From: Tethya wilhelma
Lineage: Eukaryota; Porifera; Demospongiae; Tethyida; Tethyidae
Assembly (NCBI GenBank): GCA_964030475.1
Contig: CAXIPT010000001.1
Span: 848,229 to 912,228 of the forward strand
DNA: 64,000 nt
Direction: 5' to 3'
The notes under the pieces were generated by a model. It searched no databases, was not told where the DNA came from, and worked only from the letters and a program-made list of their open reading frames with translations. Each line of letters opens with the position of its first letter. The first letter of the stretch is position 1. Positions 24,638 through 36,913 of this stretch are shown here, in pieces. The position numbers were made by a program, and so were the translations under genes.

Positions 24638-24691
24638 GATGGCTCCACTGAGTCAGTGTCACATAGTTCAGAGAGGAGCTCATCAAGCAGG
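24638..24691 (+). pseudogene. RAD54B: Copy of the penultimate RAD54B exon
   Basis: It encodes [18 protein letters not shown], between an acceptor and the same AGCAGG|GTTAGT donor as 20313-20366. It is the only coding RAD54B piece seen on this contig (23626-26123). It belongs to a second, decayed RAD54B locus together with the pieces at 26640-26880 and 33790-37777. Confidence 0.75.
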
Positions 24692-25039
24692 GTTAGTGGA
24701 TTGTGTTGAGTGCGCAAATACGTATACCATTAGCACAAGTATGGAATTGACTTGCAGTAGGTATGGGTCACTTGAACAGTAACAAAAAACCTAGCTACCT
24801 GGCAGACTATGATCTAGAAAATCAGTGTGCACGTGTTAAAGATCTTTACATGGATCCAACAGCAAGCACATTTGAGTTGAAGTGTGCTCTACCTTGCAGT
24901 TGCTTCCCCAAACAATACTATAGTGATTAAATCAAACATTGGAAATGTTTTCCATTTTCACTGTGTACAATACTGTAGGACCAATGACAATGATTCAATT
25001 AAAAATGATTTAAAAAAAAAAAACTAAAACCCACAAACG

Positions 25040-26123
25040 TTACAAAACTTCAATGTAATCTCGTAATAGTTTCTTGAGTCTGTTTGGAAGTGGGAGATGT
25101 TGAACTGGTTCTAAGGACCACTCCAAAACACACGCAATCTTCTCAATACACAAATCTTGAAGGTCGAGAGGTGATGAGTGGGATTCTAAGTACAAGTATA
25201 CATATAGTATGATGCACAATTATAATAGACGAGCCTCAAATTCTTTAATCCGATACACTAAACACTAAGTTGAATGCAACTTGGGCTCTGGCACTTGTGT
25301 GTCATATACTGTAGGTCCTCCGGAATCAAACCACACCTGTTAAAACACTCCCCCACACTCTTAACCATGTGAATAATTCAACTTTGGGTACCCCTTTTAA
25401 GAAAAAACTAGTGAGGCCAGACCAAATTGATTTCATGTTTCTTGGATCTGGTGGGTCATAATTTTCCTTCTGCACTAAATGGCGTAGTTGTCATGTGGTT
25501 AACGTGATTGACAGCACTGCAAAACGATCGAGAATTGTTCAAAAGAATGATCGAGATAGGGATGGCTAAGCATGTTGGTCTAGCTTGATACAGATTGTGG
25601 AACTGTTTAAACAAAGTAGAAACTATTGAAAATGACGGTCTTGGCTAAAGTGGACTTCCATACTGCCATTGACAGAATCAGAAAAAATTTTTTATGCCGG
25701 CCTACCGGGCCTATTTAGTTTGATAAAATTTGTCCAAGAAACATGAACTCAATTTGGTCTGGCCTGATGATAGAGTTCTTTCAAAACCTAGTAGTACTGT
25801 ATAGCGGGTAAATTTGGCGGGCTTAAAATTTGGCAAATTCCCATTTTGGGATTATTGGCAATTTTTAATTTGACGCTTCAATTCCGTACGCTGCACAGTT
25901 TATATATGGGTGCACGTGCATATTAAACTGTTTGGCAATTTTTAATTTGGCGATTTGAAGAATAATTCGCCAATTTGCCAAATTTAATTCTCGCCAAGTT
26001 TACCCGCTATATAGCTATACGGTATATATCCCGGAGAAAACAATCTGACAACCTCCTTCGATTAATCATTTATTGTAGCAATTCATTGATTCCAACCCAC
26101 CCACCTGATCGTGTCATACGCAC
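25040..26123 (-). pseudogene. Second copy of the 3' part of the NEURL2-like gene (SOCS exon and NHR exon end)
   Basis: 25185-25040 is the inverse copy of the SOCS-box exon at 33116-33261, of the same length (146 nt) and with few changes. 26123-26105 is the last 19 nt of the NHR exon with its CAG|GTGGGT donor. Between them is the intron, nearly identical to 31360-32237 read in reverse. The copy is cut by the join at 26124, so it is an allelic or duplicated 3' half. Confidence 0.8.
25227..26123. repeat. Left arm of an 897-bp inverted repeat
   Basis: It is nearly identical to the reverse complement of 31341-32237. The arms end at the single-n joins 26124 and 32238 respectively, so this is more likely two assembled copies of one locus than a biological palindrome. 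It contains the foldback element at 25797-26021. Confidence 0.85.
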
Positions 26124-26426
26124 NTCGTGTACAGCGACAGAGAAGCAGACTTCTAGTAGTGAGTGTTCTCACCTCGTTACGCTTCATTCGTGAAGATTGG
26201 CTCCCATAGCCCGCTTCTTTGTTGGATACAGATGCCACTGGTAAGCCTTGTCAGCGATCTCAAAAACAGCTAGCCATACTTATATTGCTTGTTGTTTTAT
26301 CCTAGGCTAGCACTGTCTAAGCCAGCTTTCTAGACACTCTTTTCCTAGCTTGTATTCTCCACAGTCCAGAAAAAAAGCAGCTTTTAGTTCGAGGTCACAT
26401 CACTTCCGGTGACCCTCCGTAACACA

Positions 26427-26459
26427 CGGACGGACGGACGGACGGACACACGGACGGAC
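26427..26459. repeat. (CGGA)n microsatellite
   Basis: A run of GGAC units interrupted once by CACA. Nothing else is recognised in 26125-26630. Confidence 0.85.
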
Positions 26460-26639
26460 AAAACTTTGCTTATAATATGATTGTCAAAATCTATACATGA
26501 GAGATAACATAATATACAGCTATACAGTGTCATAACGAATATTTATGATAATTGACATATAATTACTAATAAAAATATATAAAATATTATGATGATTGGA
26601 TATCTGGTCAATCAAGTGTCATTTCTGTATAATTATGCA

Positions 26640-26880
26640 TGTGATGATGTGATAGTGCAGGCCTATATGTATGTAGGCTGCAGCAGTTGAAATCAACCAT
26701 GGTACATGGTAGAGGCTAGCTTGGAGGGGACATGCGCATGCGGTGCATGCATGTGGTACAAGTCTCATTCTGGAGAACAAACGTCACCTCGATCTCTTGA
26801 CTCTTAGTGAAGGAGTAGCTGGTCCTTAAGTGGGCTGACTGGTGTCTATCGGTTGAGAGAAGGCTGTACTGCCCTGCATG
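26640..26880 (-). pseudogene. RAD54B: Inverted, decayed copy of the last RAD54B exon
   Basis: Read on the minus strand, it follows a CA tract with GCAG|GGCAGTAC and matches the last exon at 21023-21190 (CCGATAGACACCAG, GGACCAGCT, CCAGAATGAGACTTGTACC). It has lost the segment for SQELMQWRH and gained an in-frame TAA, so it cannot encode the C-terminus. It lies upstream of the AIG1-like gene on the opposite strand. Confidence 0.75.
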
Positions 26881-27438
26881 TGTGTGTGTGTGTGTGTGTG
26901 TGTGTTTGTGTGTGCACGTGTGTGTGTGATACAGTAAACTTTAAACTTTATGATCACCTGTACACCTGCACCATATAGGCATATCAACCACACGCGACAG
27001 CGGCATGGTATACGCCAGCAAAGGGGTACGTGGTGCTTGTGGGAGGCAAAATCTGCACGTACTTAGTCAATTGAGCTGGTAACTGCAGCAATATTCATTG
27101 CCTTTGAAACCACTTCCCCTTCCTGCAAGGTTGAAGATCAGGGGTAGAAAAAAGAGTCTAGGTTGGTTTCAAAACCACTTACAAGTTACAAACAACCCAG
27201 TATATAGCAATGTATACCGATCCCTTTGGCATGTGACTATAATGTTTATAATTTGTATGACATTGTATGTTATATTAGCTAGTCTGAAGGGGAATCACCT
27301 GGGGATGAGCAAGAATGCATGTTGCATATAGAATTATCAACATTATTATTATAGACATGTACTATACTGATTGCCTGCATGGAATACCTTGCAATCTTGT
27401 CAACTGAACATAAACATACTGCCGAGGTGAATTCAAAA

Positions 27439-28772
27439 ATGGCATCTAGTAAGTGCTATACCTATTCACTATGATATTAAATTGTTAGTTGCATGTGTGA
27501 CAGTCATTGTAAACAATATCACTGTATCTATGAGTAACTTTATCTTTTCAAAAAAGGGTCTAATGTAGTAATCATCATAGATACTGTGAAATGATCATGA
27601 CTACTGAGTATCCTCACATATACCCAGGCCACTACCTCTTTTTAGTGTTTCACACTAAAAATTAAAACACTAAAAGAAGTTACTTGGGTACGAGGCTAAC
27701 CACTGAGTACTGTGCCTGTAACTCAGTAATTATATGGCATTCTCTCTTTCATTCTCATGCAGTTGACCCACTGTCAGTAGTCACTGCAGTATCATTATTA
27801 TCTTCAGACGCATTAAGTTATAGTAGCTACGAAGAGATGTCCATTTATGTCCAGGAGTTGTTCAGTAGAGGTAAGAAAGAAATCTCGATTGTGCTCATTG
27901 GCCGTGTTGGTCGAGGCAAGTCGGCCCTCGTGAACATTCTCTTTGGTCAAGAAGTAGTGAAAGAGGAGACAAGTGCCTATGGAGTGACGGAAGATGTGTC
28001 ATGCCATGTTATGGAATATGACAACATCAAGGTGACTGTGATTGATACACCAGGGTTTTTTGATGCAAAAGTTAAAAAGCCATCAGATATCCTCATTGCA
28101 GAAATTGCTCAAAAGGTTCCAGGCCATCAGGTCGATCTCATTCTCTTCTGTGTGAAGTTTGGAGACAGACTTGAACAATCTGATGTTGATATCATCCAAG
28201 TGATCACAAATGTCTTCGGACAGAATATCTGGGAAAACACCATGTTTGCTTTAACATTTGCCAATGAACTGCGACCACCTCGCAGAGTCAGGAATGATCA
28301 ATTTGATATGAAGATGTATTTTGAGGAGAAATATGTTGAAATGAAACAAGCTATCCAGGCGGAGTTGAAAGATACTGGCCGTTTGGGAGAAGAGCACAGC
28401 TCCAAAGTGCCAGTGGTGCCAGTAGGTGACGATGATCCTCAACTACCTCATTGCGACGATTGGTTCACTCCCTTCTGGTACTCAGCATTCAAACAGATCC
28501 ACGAGACTGCTAAACCAGCTTTCCTCCAGCTCAGTTCTCGTACGATCAAAAAATCCCCACAAGCTCACCATCCAGACACCTCGGCAAGGCCTCAGCACAG
28601 GGTTAATGTGCAGAATCTGGAAAGGATGATACAACATTCTCCACAGGCATCGGATAGTCATGCTGGCAATGGAGATCATGAGACTGATTCTAAGCCGCGG
28701 CTGTGGGATAGAATAGCTCTGTTGGTTGCAAAATTTTTTGCAAGATGTCGTAATTCATTTTTTGGCAACTGA
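27439..28772 (+). CDS. AIG1/GIMAP-like P-loop GTPase
   Basis: Two exons (27439-27448 with MAS, then 27763-28772) give a 339-residue protein; a 10-nt first coding exon with a GTAAGT donor fits phase and acceptor. The GTPase domain runs from about residue 43 to 225: G1 GRVGRGKS (50-57), a Thr-rich switch I region (residues 73-80), and G3 DTPG (98-101). The G4 Asn/Thr-Lys-x-Asp motif is not clear; TFANEL stands at the expected place. The tail is polar, then ends in a basic amphipathic helix (WDRIALLVAKFFARCRN) that could bind membranes. AIG1-type GTPases assemble on membranes and are linked to immune responses in plants and vertebrates; a similar role here is inference. The gene lies between a decayed RAD54B last exon and the NEURL2-like gene. 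Confidence 0.8.
27611..27698. repeat. Foldback, GTACCCAGGC/GCCTGGGTAC family, in the GTPase intron
   Basis: CCTCACATATACCCAGGC and its inverse CTTGGGTACGAGG surround a second hairpin, TAGTGTTTCACACTAAAAAT. It is one member of a family also seen at about 18835-18940, 36914-37004, 46135-46220, 49715-49803, 50764-50829, 50990-51086 and 56651-56970. Confidence 0.65.
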
Positions 28773-30797
28773 ATGAAATCAGATGGCTGAATTATATGTG
28801 TGTACTATATACATGACATAGTACTATACTATATTATACATAACTCATTTAATCATTATTGTGATTGTATAGCTAATAATTGTCTCACAATGAATGTGAT
28901 TGTGCTCACCACGTCACTCCCATTTGTGAAATAATTAATATTTTAGTTCAGTTTACAAGAAATGCATGACTTTAGAAAATTATAGCCGCACTTTCATTAA
29001 GAAAGAGTTACAAAGGTATAGTCTGGCATAGTTCAACCCCTGCATGTCCCTCTGCCTACATGGCTCATGATCAGCTGGAAAAGGGGTCTGGTACATAATT
29101 ATATCACGCATTGCAGGCTTGTGCAGATGGAATGCATAACAACGAAATGGCATTACTATGGGCAGATTAAGCAAAAAATTGTCTTCTAGAAGTTAGTTTT
29201 AACTCTTGATGAAGCAGCGTGGGCAGTATTATATATAGCTGTTTTGATTGCCACAACAGGCTGTGGAAATATCTGTCCTATCACCAAAGGTACTTAAAAG
29301 TGAGTCTATAAGAACTGAAGCTTCTAGGCTAAGCCATATGCATCTCTCTCATTCAAGAATGACTTCATGACACCAGGGCTTACATTTGTTCCCAAATCTC
29401 AAAGTTAGGCTGCTACTTCTGAATTTGCCGCTGGCACACTATTCTTCAGGCAACTCCACTGAATCAGATGTGCATTGTCTCTATTTAACATGCTTGCCAT
29501 GGAAGCAAATGATCAATTACGAGTAATAATTATGAGCTCTAAATGATTTTATTGGTTGACGTGCAGGCTAAAATTCCTGGCCAGTATAGCATGTATGATA
29601 CACCAGACCATAGATAATATACTCCAAAGTATATTGTCTGTGACCAGACCTATTTTCCCTCTGAGCTGTGTAGGCAGAGCAAAAGGGGTTTGACTTGACT
29701 ACATCAAACTCAGAGGAAGTACGGCAACTATAGTAGTTGGCATTGGCATATTATCAAGACAGCCAAGTGCAATGGTAGTCTGTTGGTATCTACTCTCTTG
29801 GTTTGGTTGTGAGTGTAAGTGTAGTAGGTCTTGTGCTAGGAATGTGGTAATTAGCAATTATGCATAATGCGAACTCAGCAAATTGGTAGGTTGCCACACC
29901 TCTTCTGCAGCCCAGCCAACTACACAAAAACAGCAAAAGACACATGTAGTTTACAGTCCTTACGCGCGCCCAATTGTTTGTGTACAATTTTAATTTCAGC
30001 GCGAAAAAGCATTACGTCATTGAAACAGCAGCTCATTAAATCTGCCATATTGTGACCTCGTCTTTGAGTAAGTTTTCTTGAGAAAGAAAGAAGCTTTTGA
30101 ATCAAAATAAAAAGAAACCAGTAGAGGAACCTAATCTGATTGCAGGAACCGCTTGAACCAATGATTTGCAAGTTTGGAAACGCTAGAAGCAGCGCTTCTC
30201 TTGCAACTCTTTCTTGATCCAGCCTGAGCTGTGTCACAAGTTACTCTAGAATGGCAGTCCTGACAAATATTTTTTTCCAAGACTCTTGCAAAGCTTAGTA
30301 CAAAGGTAAATTTAGGATTCTAACTTTCAAAGAACCATTTTGCAGGTTTTGATCTAGGCTATTTGAAGCCCTGAATAATAACAATTTTACAGTATTTAGT
30401 GTAGGTATTTGAAGTAGACACCCCAAATATCAAGCCTATGATTGTTTGAGTAACAAAAACTTCAAGAAAGTCTCAGAAAGGCCGAAAATAAGCAGCCTGT
30501 CTATAATATCTAGACTATGCTAAGCCTTACGAGTTCAATATCATGAACATCTTCCAGTATTAAAATTACATGACCTAGTACTACCATACTACTATCCGCA
30601 TCATGATTAGTCTCGCTAGCCATGGAATAGATGAACAGTCACTGTCTCACCTCGTAAGCATAGCCCTACAGCCGGCCTGTCAGGTGGTTTGTATACGTAT
30701 CCAGACTGCCACACTACACTACCAACCAACGTAGCCTCGGAACCTCTTTGAATTTGTGCACATCATTTACCAACGCTTACTCTTTTTAAAGCACACC
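28773..30797. other. Intergenic stretch without a supported gene
   Basis: Contains an imperfect CATAGATAATATAC...GTATATTGTCTGTG palindrome at about 29607-29640 and AT-rich DNA. The minus-strand open frame near 29920-30237 has no recognisable domain or splice context and is not called. Confidence 0.5.
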
Positions 30798-33261
30798 ATG
30801 GCCAAAGAAGCCATAGAATTTTGATTCAATGAAGTCTGTGGAAAGAATGTGCAAGTTTTGAGCAACGGTCTTCGTGCAGAGAGAATAAACCCGACTCGCA
30901 TTGGGGACGATGCTGTTGTGTACGGCTCTCAGTCCATCAAATACTGTGGTACCTTCGAAGTAGCCATTATGCGCTATGATGGCAGCCGGTGGGGTGGCTA
31001 CATACAAGTGGGAGTGGTGCTGGTACCGTGCAACACTCAGTTGAAAACGCTAGACATACCCAAGGACTCCGCTTACTATGGGAGCAAAAATTGCGTCTGG
31101 TGGAACGATGAAGTACTGAATAAGCTTGCTGCTAATCAAACCTGGGGTACAAAGTACGGCTCAGTGTCTCTTCGAGATTTACGAAAAGGAGACCGACTTG
31201 GGATGAGGCTGACTTCCAGTGGTGCCCTCTCCTTCTTCGTCAATGGCCAGAATCAAGGGGTTGCTCTAGAGGCGGGGTACCTCAATGTGGAGGGCTACGA
31301 AGTCTATCCGTTTGTGGACGTCAACTATAGCTGTATTTCTGTGCATATGACACGATCAGGTGGGTGGGTTGGAATCAATGAATTGCTACAATAAATGATT
31401 AATCGAAGGAGGTTGTCAGATTGTTTTCTCCGGGATATATACCGTATAGCTATATAGCGGGTAAACTTGGCGAGAATTAAATTTGGCAAATTGGCGAATT
31501 ATTCTTCAAATCGCCAAATTAAAAATTGCCAAACAGTTTAATATGCACGTGCACCCATATATAAACTGTGCAGCGTACGGAATTGAAGCGTCAAATTAAA
31601 AATTGCCAATAATCCCAAAATGGGAATTTGCCAAATTTTAAGCCCGCCAAATTTACCCGCTATACAGTACTACTAGGTTTTGAAAGAACTCTATCATCAG
31701 GCCAGACCAAATTGAGTTCATGTTTCTTGGACAAATTTTATCAAACTAAATAGGCCCGGTAGGCCGGCATAAAAAATTTTTTCTGATTCTGTCAATGGCA
31801 GTATGGAAGTCCACTTTAGCCAAGACCGTCATTTTCAATAGTTTCTACTTTGTTTAAACAGTTCCACAATCTGTATCAAGCTAGACCAACATGCTTAGCC
31901 ATCCCTATCTCGATCATTCTTTTGAACAATTCTCGATCGTTTTGCAGTGCTGTCAATCACGTTAACCACATGACAACTACGCCATTTAGTGCAGAAGGAA
32001 AATTATGACCCACCAGATCCAAGAAACATGAAATCAATTTGGTCTGGCCTCACTAGTTTTTTCTTAAAAGGGGTACCCAAAGTTGAATTATTCACATGGT
32101 TAAGAGTGTGGGGGAGTGTTTTAACAGGTGTGGTTTGATTCCGGAGGACCTACAGTATATGACACACAAGTGCCAGAGCCCAAGTTGCATTCAACTTAGT
32201 GTTTAGTGTATCGGATTAAAGAATTTGAGGCTCGTCTNTGATTCTGTCAATAGCAGTATGGAAGTCCAGTTTAGCCAAGACATTTTCAATAGTTTCTACT
32301 TTGTTTAAACAGTTCCACAATCTGTATCAAGCTAGACCAACACGCTTAGCCATCCTTATCTCATTCTTTTGAACAATTCTCAATTGTTTTGTAGTGCTGT
32401 CAACCACGTTCACCATGTGACAACTATGAATAATTTTTTTTAGCGCAGAAGGAAAATTATGACCCGCTGGATCCAAGAAACATGAAATCAATTTGGTGTG
32501 TCATCACTAGTTTTTTCTTAAAAGGGGTAACCAAAGTTGAATTATTCACATAGTTAAGTCAGGCACTGATCCAGAAATTTGGCAGGTGGCTGAACAGTAT
32601 AGCATGGACAGAGATATGAAGTAAGCATATCCACTTATTAATCAACTTTCCAAAATTAGTCAATAGTGGTGAGGGATCATTAGAGTAATACTGTAATAGC
32701 TAACAGTTCATGATTATGAATATACTCTGAGTACGAGAACTATAATTATTGTGTGAACATTTTACTCAAAGGATTGTGCTTACCATGCACTCTCTAGCTA
32801 TGACTAAGTTACACTTATGTTTTTAAATTTTCAGTACTAAATGTACCAAAGCAAGTCAATTTCATATTATCACTGGCAGAGCTGGGTGGGTGGCTAGCCA
32901 CCCTATCCCCCCCCCCATCCCCTGTATCATTCCCTGTAAGTATATATGAAGGTTGAAGGTTTTGATGTGGTTTGATTCCGGAGGCCTATATATGACACAC
33001 AAGTGCCAGAGCCCAAGTTGCATTCCACTTAGTGTTCATTGTTTAGTGTATCAGATTAAAGAATTTGAGGCTCGTCCATTATTGTGCATCATACTATATG
33101 CATACTTCTACTTAGAATCCCACTCATCACCTCTCGACCTTCAAGACTTGTGCATTGAGAAGATTGCGTGTGTTTTGGAGTGGTCCTCAGAACCAGTTCA
33201 ACATCTCCCACTTCCAAACAGACTCAAGAAACTATTACGAGATTACATTGAAGTTTTGTAA
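30798..33261 (+). CDS. NEURL2: NEURL2-like protein: neuralized (NHR) domain plus SOCS box; in-frame TGA near the start
   Basis: Exon 1 (30798-31359) and exon 2 (33116-33261) join in phase (G|AA = Glu) to give about 235 codons. Exon 1 is an NHR domain: FNEVCGKNVQVLSNGLRAER, WGGYIQVGVV, GDRLGMRLTSSGALSFFVNG and VYPFVDVNYSCISVHM. Exon 2 is a SOCS box: PLDLQDLCIEKIA and LPLPNRLKKLLRDYIEVL. NHR followed by SOCS is the layout of NEURL2 (Ozz), a substrate receptor that binds Elongin B/C and a Cullin-RING E3 ligase. Codon 9 is TGA (30822-30824) between EF and FN. Sequence on both sides of it is NHR-like, so it looks like one CGA-to-TGA change: a null allele, an error, or translation from another start. 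The intron is 1.76 kb and holds a foldback element and a join. Confidence 0.75.
31341..32237. repeat. Right arm of the 897-bp inverted repeat
   Basis: The inverse partner of 25227-26123, ending at the join at 32238. It covers the last 19 nt of the NHR exon and most of the intron. A third, more diverged copy of part of it follows directly in the same orientation at about 32239-32570, supporting assembled alternative haplotypes. Confidence 0.85.
31441..31671. repeat. Foldback element, CCGTATAGCGGG family (TTGGC subtype)
   Basis: This is the same element as 25797-26021, in opposite orientation, as part of the inverted repeat arms. It reads TACCGTATAGCTATATAGCG ... AATTTACCCGCTATACAGTA, with an extra 60-bp insert (ATATGCACGTGCACCCATAT and following) that is absent from the 14211 copy. 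Confidence 0.8.
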
Positions 33262-35056
33262 TGTTTGTGCATTTTAGTTCTTTTTTTTAAAAATCATTTT
33301 TAATTGAATCATTGTCATTGGTCCTACAGTATTGTACACAGTGAAAATGGGAAACATTTCCAATGTTTGATTTAATCACTAGTATTGTTTGGCAAAGCAA
33401 TTGCAAGCTAGAGCACCCCCTACCTCAAAACATCTTCCTACGCCACTGTATAACCTGCTTCATCAAAAGAACACTAAAGATTGTGTAACAGACAATACAG
33501 GTGATGGCTGAAACAGTCGGAGACTATTATACTGTGGCAGGGCATTCACTCCAGTTAGGTGCTGTTAATCCAACAAAATACCAGCCTATTAGGCTGGGAT
33601 GGTCACAAAATTCAGCCTATTTGCTAGCATAATTCTTGATGCTCAAGAGTACTTATTATGCTCGAAATTATGCTGGCATAATCTATCAAGGTCTACTGTT
33701 CAAGTGACCCATACCTACTGCAAGTCATATTTGGTATACGTATTTGCACACTCAACACAAACCACTAACCCTGCATGTTTGATGAGCTCCTCTTTGAACT
33801 ATGTGACTCTGACTCAGTGGAACAATCCTGGAGGAGGGGGGAGAACAAAAGGAGACATTTTGAAATGATGACAACAAACATTCTCTTGTTTCTTCCTTCC
33901 TACCTCTGCCCTTTCTCTCCCTCTGGTGCACTCACAGCCCAGGAGGTCATGGGTGTCACACAGGGTGTTGCCATGGAAAACCGGCAAAAACAAAGAGGGT
34001 GGGGCTGGGGGAGGGGGCAGGTTCTCATTGGAGGACCTCAGAGATGCGTTCAGTCATTACTTTGGTGAACCAGGGTCCACTGCCGCCAACTTCCCGTTGT
34101 ATTTGTGGTGAAATCATTAACCGCCACTACCTCCCCAGTGAAACACTTTTCTGAGCTCCTTATCCATCTCTGCCATCACCTACAGCACCAATTAACACAA
34201 GCTGGCATAGGCCATGCATGACTGATGAGAGAGGGGGGAGAAGGAATATAAACCAGGCTCACCTCTATCTCCTTGCCTCCAATGAGAAGAGTGCTGCAGC
34301 ACTGCTGCCTTCAACTGAATCAGACATTTCACTGTATCCAGAGCTACTGAGAGAGAGAACACATTATAGTATCAGGTGAATATTTTACCACCGACAATAA
34401 ACAAATTATGACCAGCTGACCTAAAATTATGTGACCACAATGCATGTCTTAATTTGATGTTTTGCCGCTATAATACCATAATTATGCATTCAATTTTCTC
34501 ATGCATGCACCCATAAAACAAGCGGGGGCATTACTACTTAGTCTATATGCATATACCACCGTATACTATATAGTATATTATACGTGTATACTATAGTATA
34601 TACGTACGATAGCGGGGAGGGACTGGTTTACGAGGCTATGTATGATATACTACCATACATATAGTTATGTCATGCATCCTCACAATAAAGTTCAAACAAT
34701 CTGAGAAGCCTAACTGAGGATGGTAGCTACATGAATCATGCCATTGACACATCAAACTTTCTTGTTCAGAGACAAAGCTGACCTGTAATTACACCGACAG
34801 GCCCAATATTAATTATTAATATGAAGAAGCTAAATGAGAACGGTAGCTACATAAATCAATGTATATGCATGGCTGCTACATCAAGTCCAAAGTTTGCCAT
34901 TAACATCAACTTCAAAGTTTGCTACATCAACTCCAAAGTTTTGCTACTAACATGATGGTTTCAGCTGCAGGTGCATGCACACATGCAGCATATGACTTGA
35001 TTCCATTACAGTAACTATAATATTATGACTCCATATATATCTGAAGGTGGTTAGGG

Positions 35057-35065
35057 TATAAAAGG
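35057..35065 (+). promoter_or_regulatory. TATA box of the small beta-grasp-like protein gene
   Basis: TATAAAAGG is a consensus TATA box 93 bp before the ATG at 35158. Confidence 0.6.
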
Positions 35066-35157
35066 CCATGCATGCAACGACCACCTGCAGGCAGCTCATC
35101 GAGTGGATTGGTGATTGTGATTTGGACATATAAGTGCAGCTTAAGATTGCGACAGTC

Positions 35158-35574
35158 ATGGCTCAGATGCCGACAAAAAAACCGGATATTAGTAAAAAGA
35201 AGTTGGACTTGTATGAGACTGCAGAAATAATTGGACAAACATTTGATGCATTAGCTGAACCAGAAACAAGGCCGAGGGCTGATGCTGTAGTGGGTCCGCC
35301 AGCTCTTGTTGAAGTGGTTTTCACTATACCAGTCGGTGAATGCTCAAAATGGGTTATTACTCAAAAGGTAAATGTAGAATACACACTGAAAACCATCTTC
35401 GAGAAGATAGGAAAGGCATTCACAACTTGGAATGAAAGTGAAGGTTATTTCTTCTATAACGGAAAAAGGCACAACCAGAGCAGTTTCAATCAGAAAATTA
35501 AAGATACAATTGATAAAGAGACAAATAAACTTGAGATGACCGTTAGTGGGGTGAAAGACTCCAGCAAGAAGTAG
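35158..35574 (+). CDS. Small basic protein with a possible ubiquitin-like (beta-grasp) fold
   Basis: A single exon encodes 138 residues. I chose MAQMPTKKPD at 35158 over the in-frame ATG at 35134 because of the TATA spacing, but both are possible. The first 50 residues are polar and likely disordered. From about residue 51 the pattern is strand (VEVVFTIPVG), strand (KWVITQKVNV), helix (TLKTIFEKIGKAFTTW), strand (GYFFYNGKRH), helix (NQKIKDTID) and strand (KLEMTVSG), which resembles the order of a beta-grasp fold. There is no C-terminal Gly-Gly, so it would not be a conjugating modifier. There is no signal peptide. The family is not recognised. An AATAAAAATT stretch near 35737 may be the poly(A) signal. 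Confidence 0.6.
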   Translation: MAQMPTKKPDISKKKLDLYETAEIIGQTFDALAEPETRPRADAVVGPPALVEVVFTIPVGECSKWVITQKVNVEYTLKTIFEKIGKAFTTWNESEGYFFYNGKRHNQSSFNQKIKDTIDKETNKLEMTVSGVKDSSKK

Positions 35575-36913
35575 AAGAAGTGAACACAAATTCTATGACA
35601 ACAAACTGACTCATCTTTAGCAATAGTTATAGAGAAAACTTGTTTTGATTTCTATATATATAGGCCTGAGTTAGAATGAGTCAGAAATCAGATGTATATA
35701 TAATATTATAGTATGAATATAGAATTTAGTATGCTATAATAAAAATTATATTAAGTATTGTTTCTTTAGTTCTTTTGCAAGATTAATTTTTGTGTGCATT
35801 AATTACACCTTATCTTAATCATACGTACGGTAGTACGTATAGTAGGAATGGGCCGACTGTCCCATAGACACAATACAAAATGTTTATGCTCATAAACTTT
35901 CAGAGAATGACAGCTAAGCCTTCAGACATGGATTAAAGCCTCCCTTGGATAGTTTTCTAAGTGCATGCATCAACAAAACTCACAGAAACTTTCTAGAGCA
36001 CTCTGGAGAGAGCGCTGGCGGGAAGCCAGAACAGTGCAATTTTGTTTTCTTCTTCCTTCCTTCCTTCCTTCCTTCCTAACTGACAAACTTGAACGCGATT
36101 TCCAGACAAACAAAAGGCATTCAGCCAGCTTTAACTGTACAGTGCAACTTGTCTTCATCCGAACTACGTCCTTTTATACTCGCTTGGTGCCTAAAAGCTA
36201 TATAACAAACAAAATCTAGCCATTTTAAAAACTCTGATATAAAATACTGTACTTGCACGTAGCCATCTTGATGTAGGTAAAGGTCGTCAACAGACCACGT
36301 GGTTTGCATGCATATAATGCGCATGCGCATCCAGTGTACTTGAAAGCAGTAGCTCATGCTTTTTGTAGAGACTGACCAGTCTCTAATAGCTTATACTCCA
36401 TTTCAGTTGAGCACCTTAGTGTTGAAAAAAGTGAACAAACAAGTATAGTAAAAATTTCATAAAAATTAGCAGTGTAGGAATGGGCAGTGCTGCAAAAAGA
36501 ATGGAAACAAGGCTGGGACTTTAAATTTCGGCACATGACTACTTCATTTTCAGTTTTCCAAGCTCACATAGGTTGCCTGTATACCTTCTAAGACTTAATT
36601 GGAATCAGAATTTTAATCATGATTCTATAATAATTATTATTATAATATCAATGGACATGTATACATGTAGCATTGTTTGAACCATATCAATATTTATTTT
36701 ATATGACTGGATACATGAGGAATCGAAAATGAAAATGAAGTAGTCATGTGCCGAAATTTAAAGTCCCAGCCTTGTTTCCATTCTTTTTGCAGCACTGCCC
36801 ATTCCTACACTGCTAATTTTTATGAAATTTTTACTATACTTGTAATTATTATGTCAAGTACAAAATTAACACTGCTGATATCATTAATCTATTAGTTGCA
36901 ACATCATGACAAT

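Noticed and set aside
30822..30824. TGA in the NEURL2-like gene as selenocysteine
   Set aside because: The family has no selenocysteine at this place and no SECIS-like structure was seen; a point change is simpler.
25227..32237. Giant biological palindrome around the AIG1-like GTPase gene
   Set aside because: Both arms end exactly at single-n joins and a third diverged copy follows, so assembly of alternative copies explains it better.
32953..33115. N-terminal part of the open frame that runs into the SOCS box
   Set aside because: It is intron sequence shared with the inverted repeat; the acceptor at 33115 gives the correct phase to the NHR exon.
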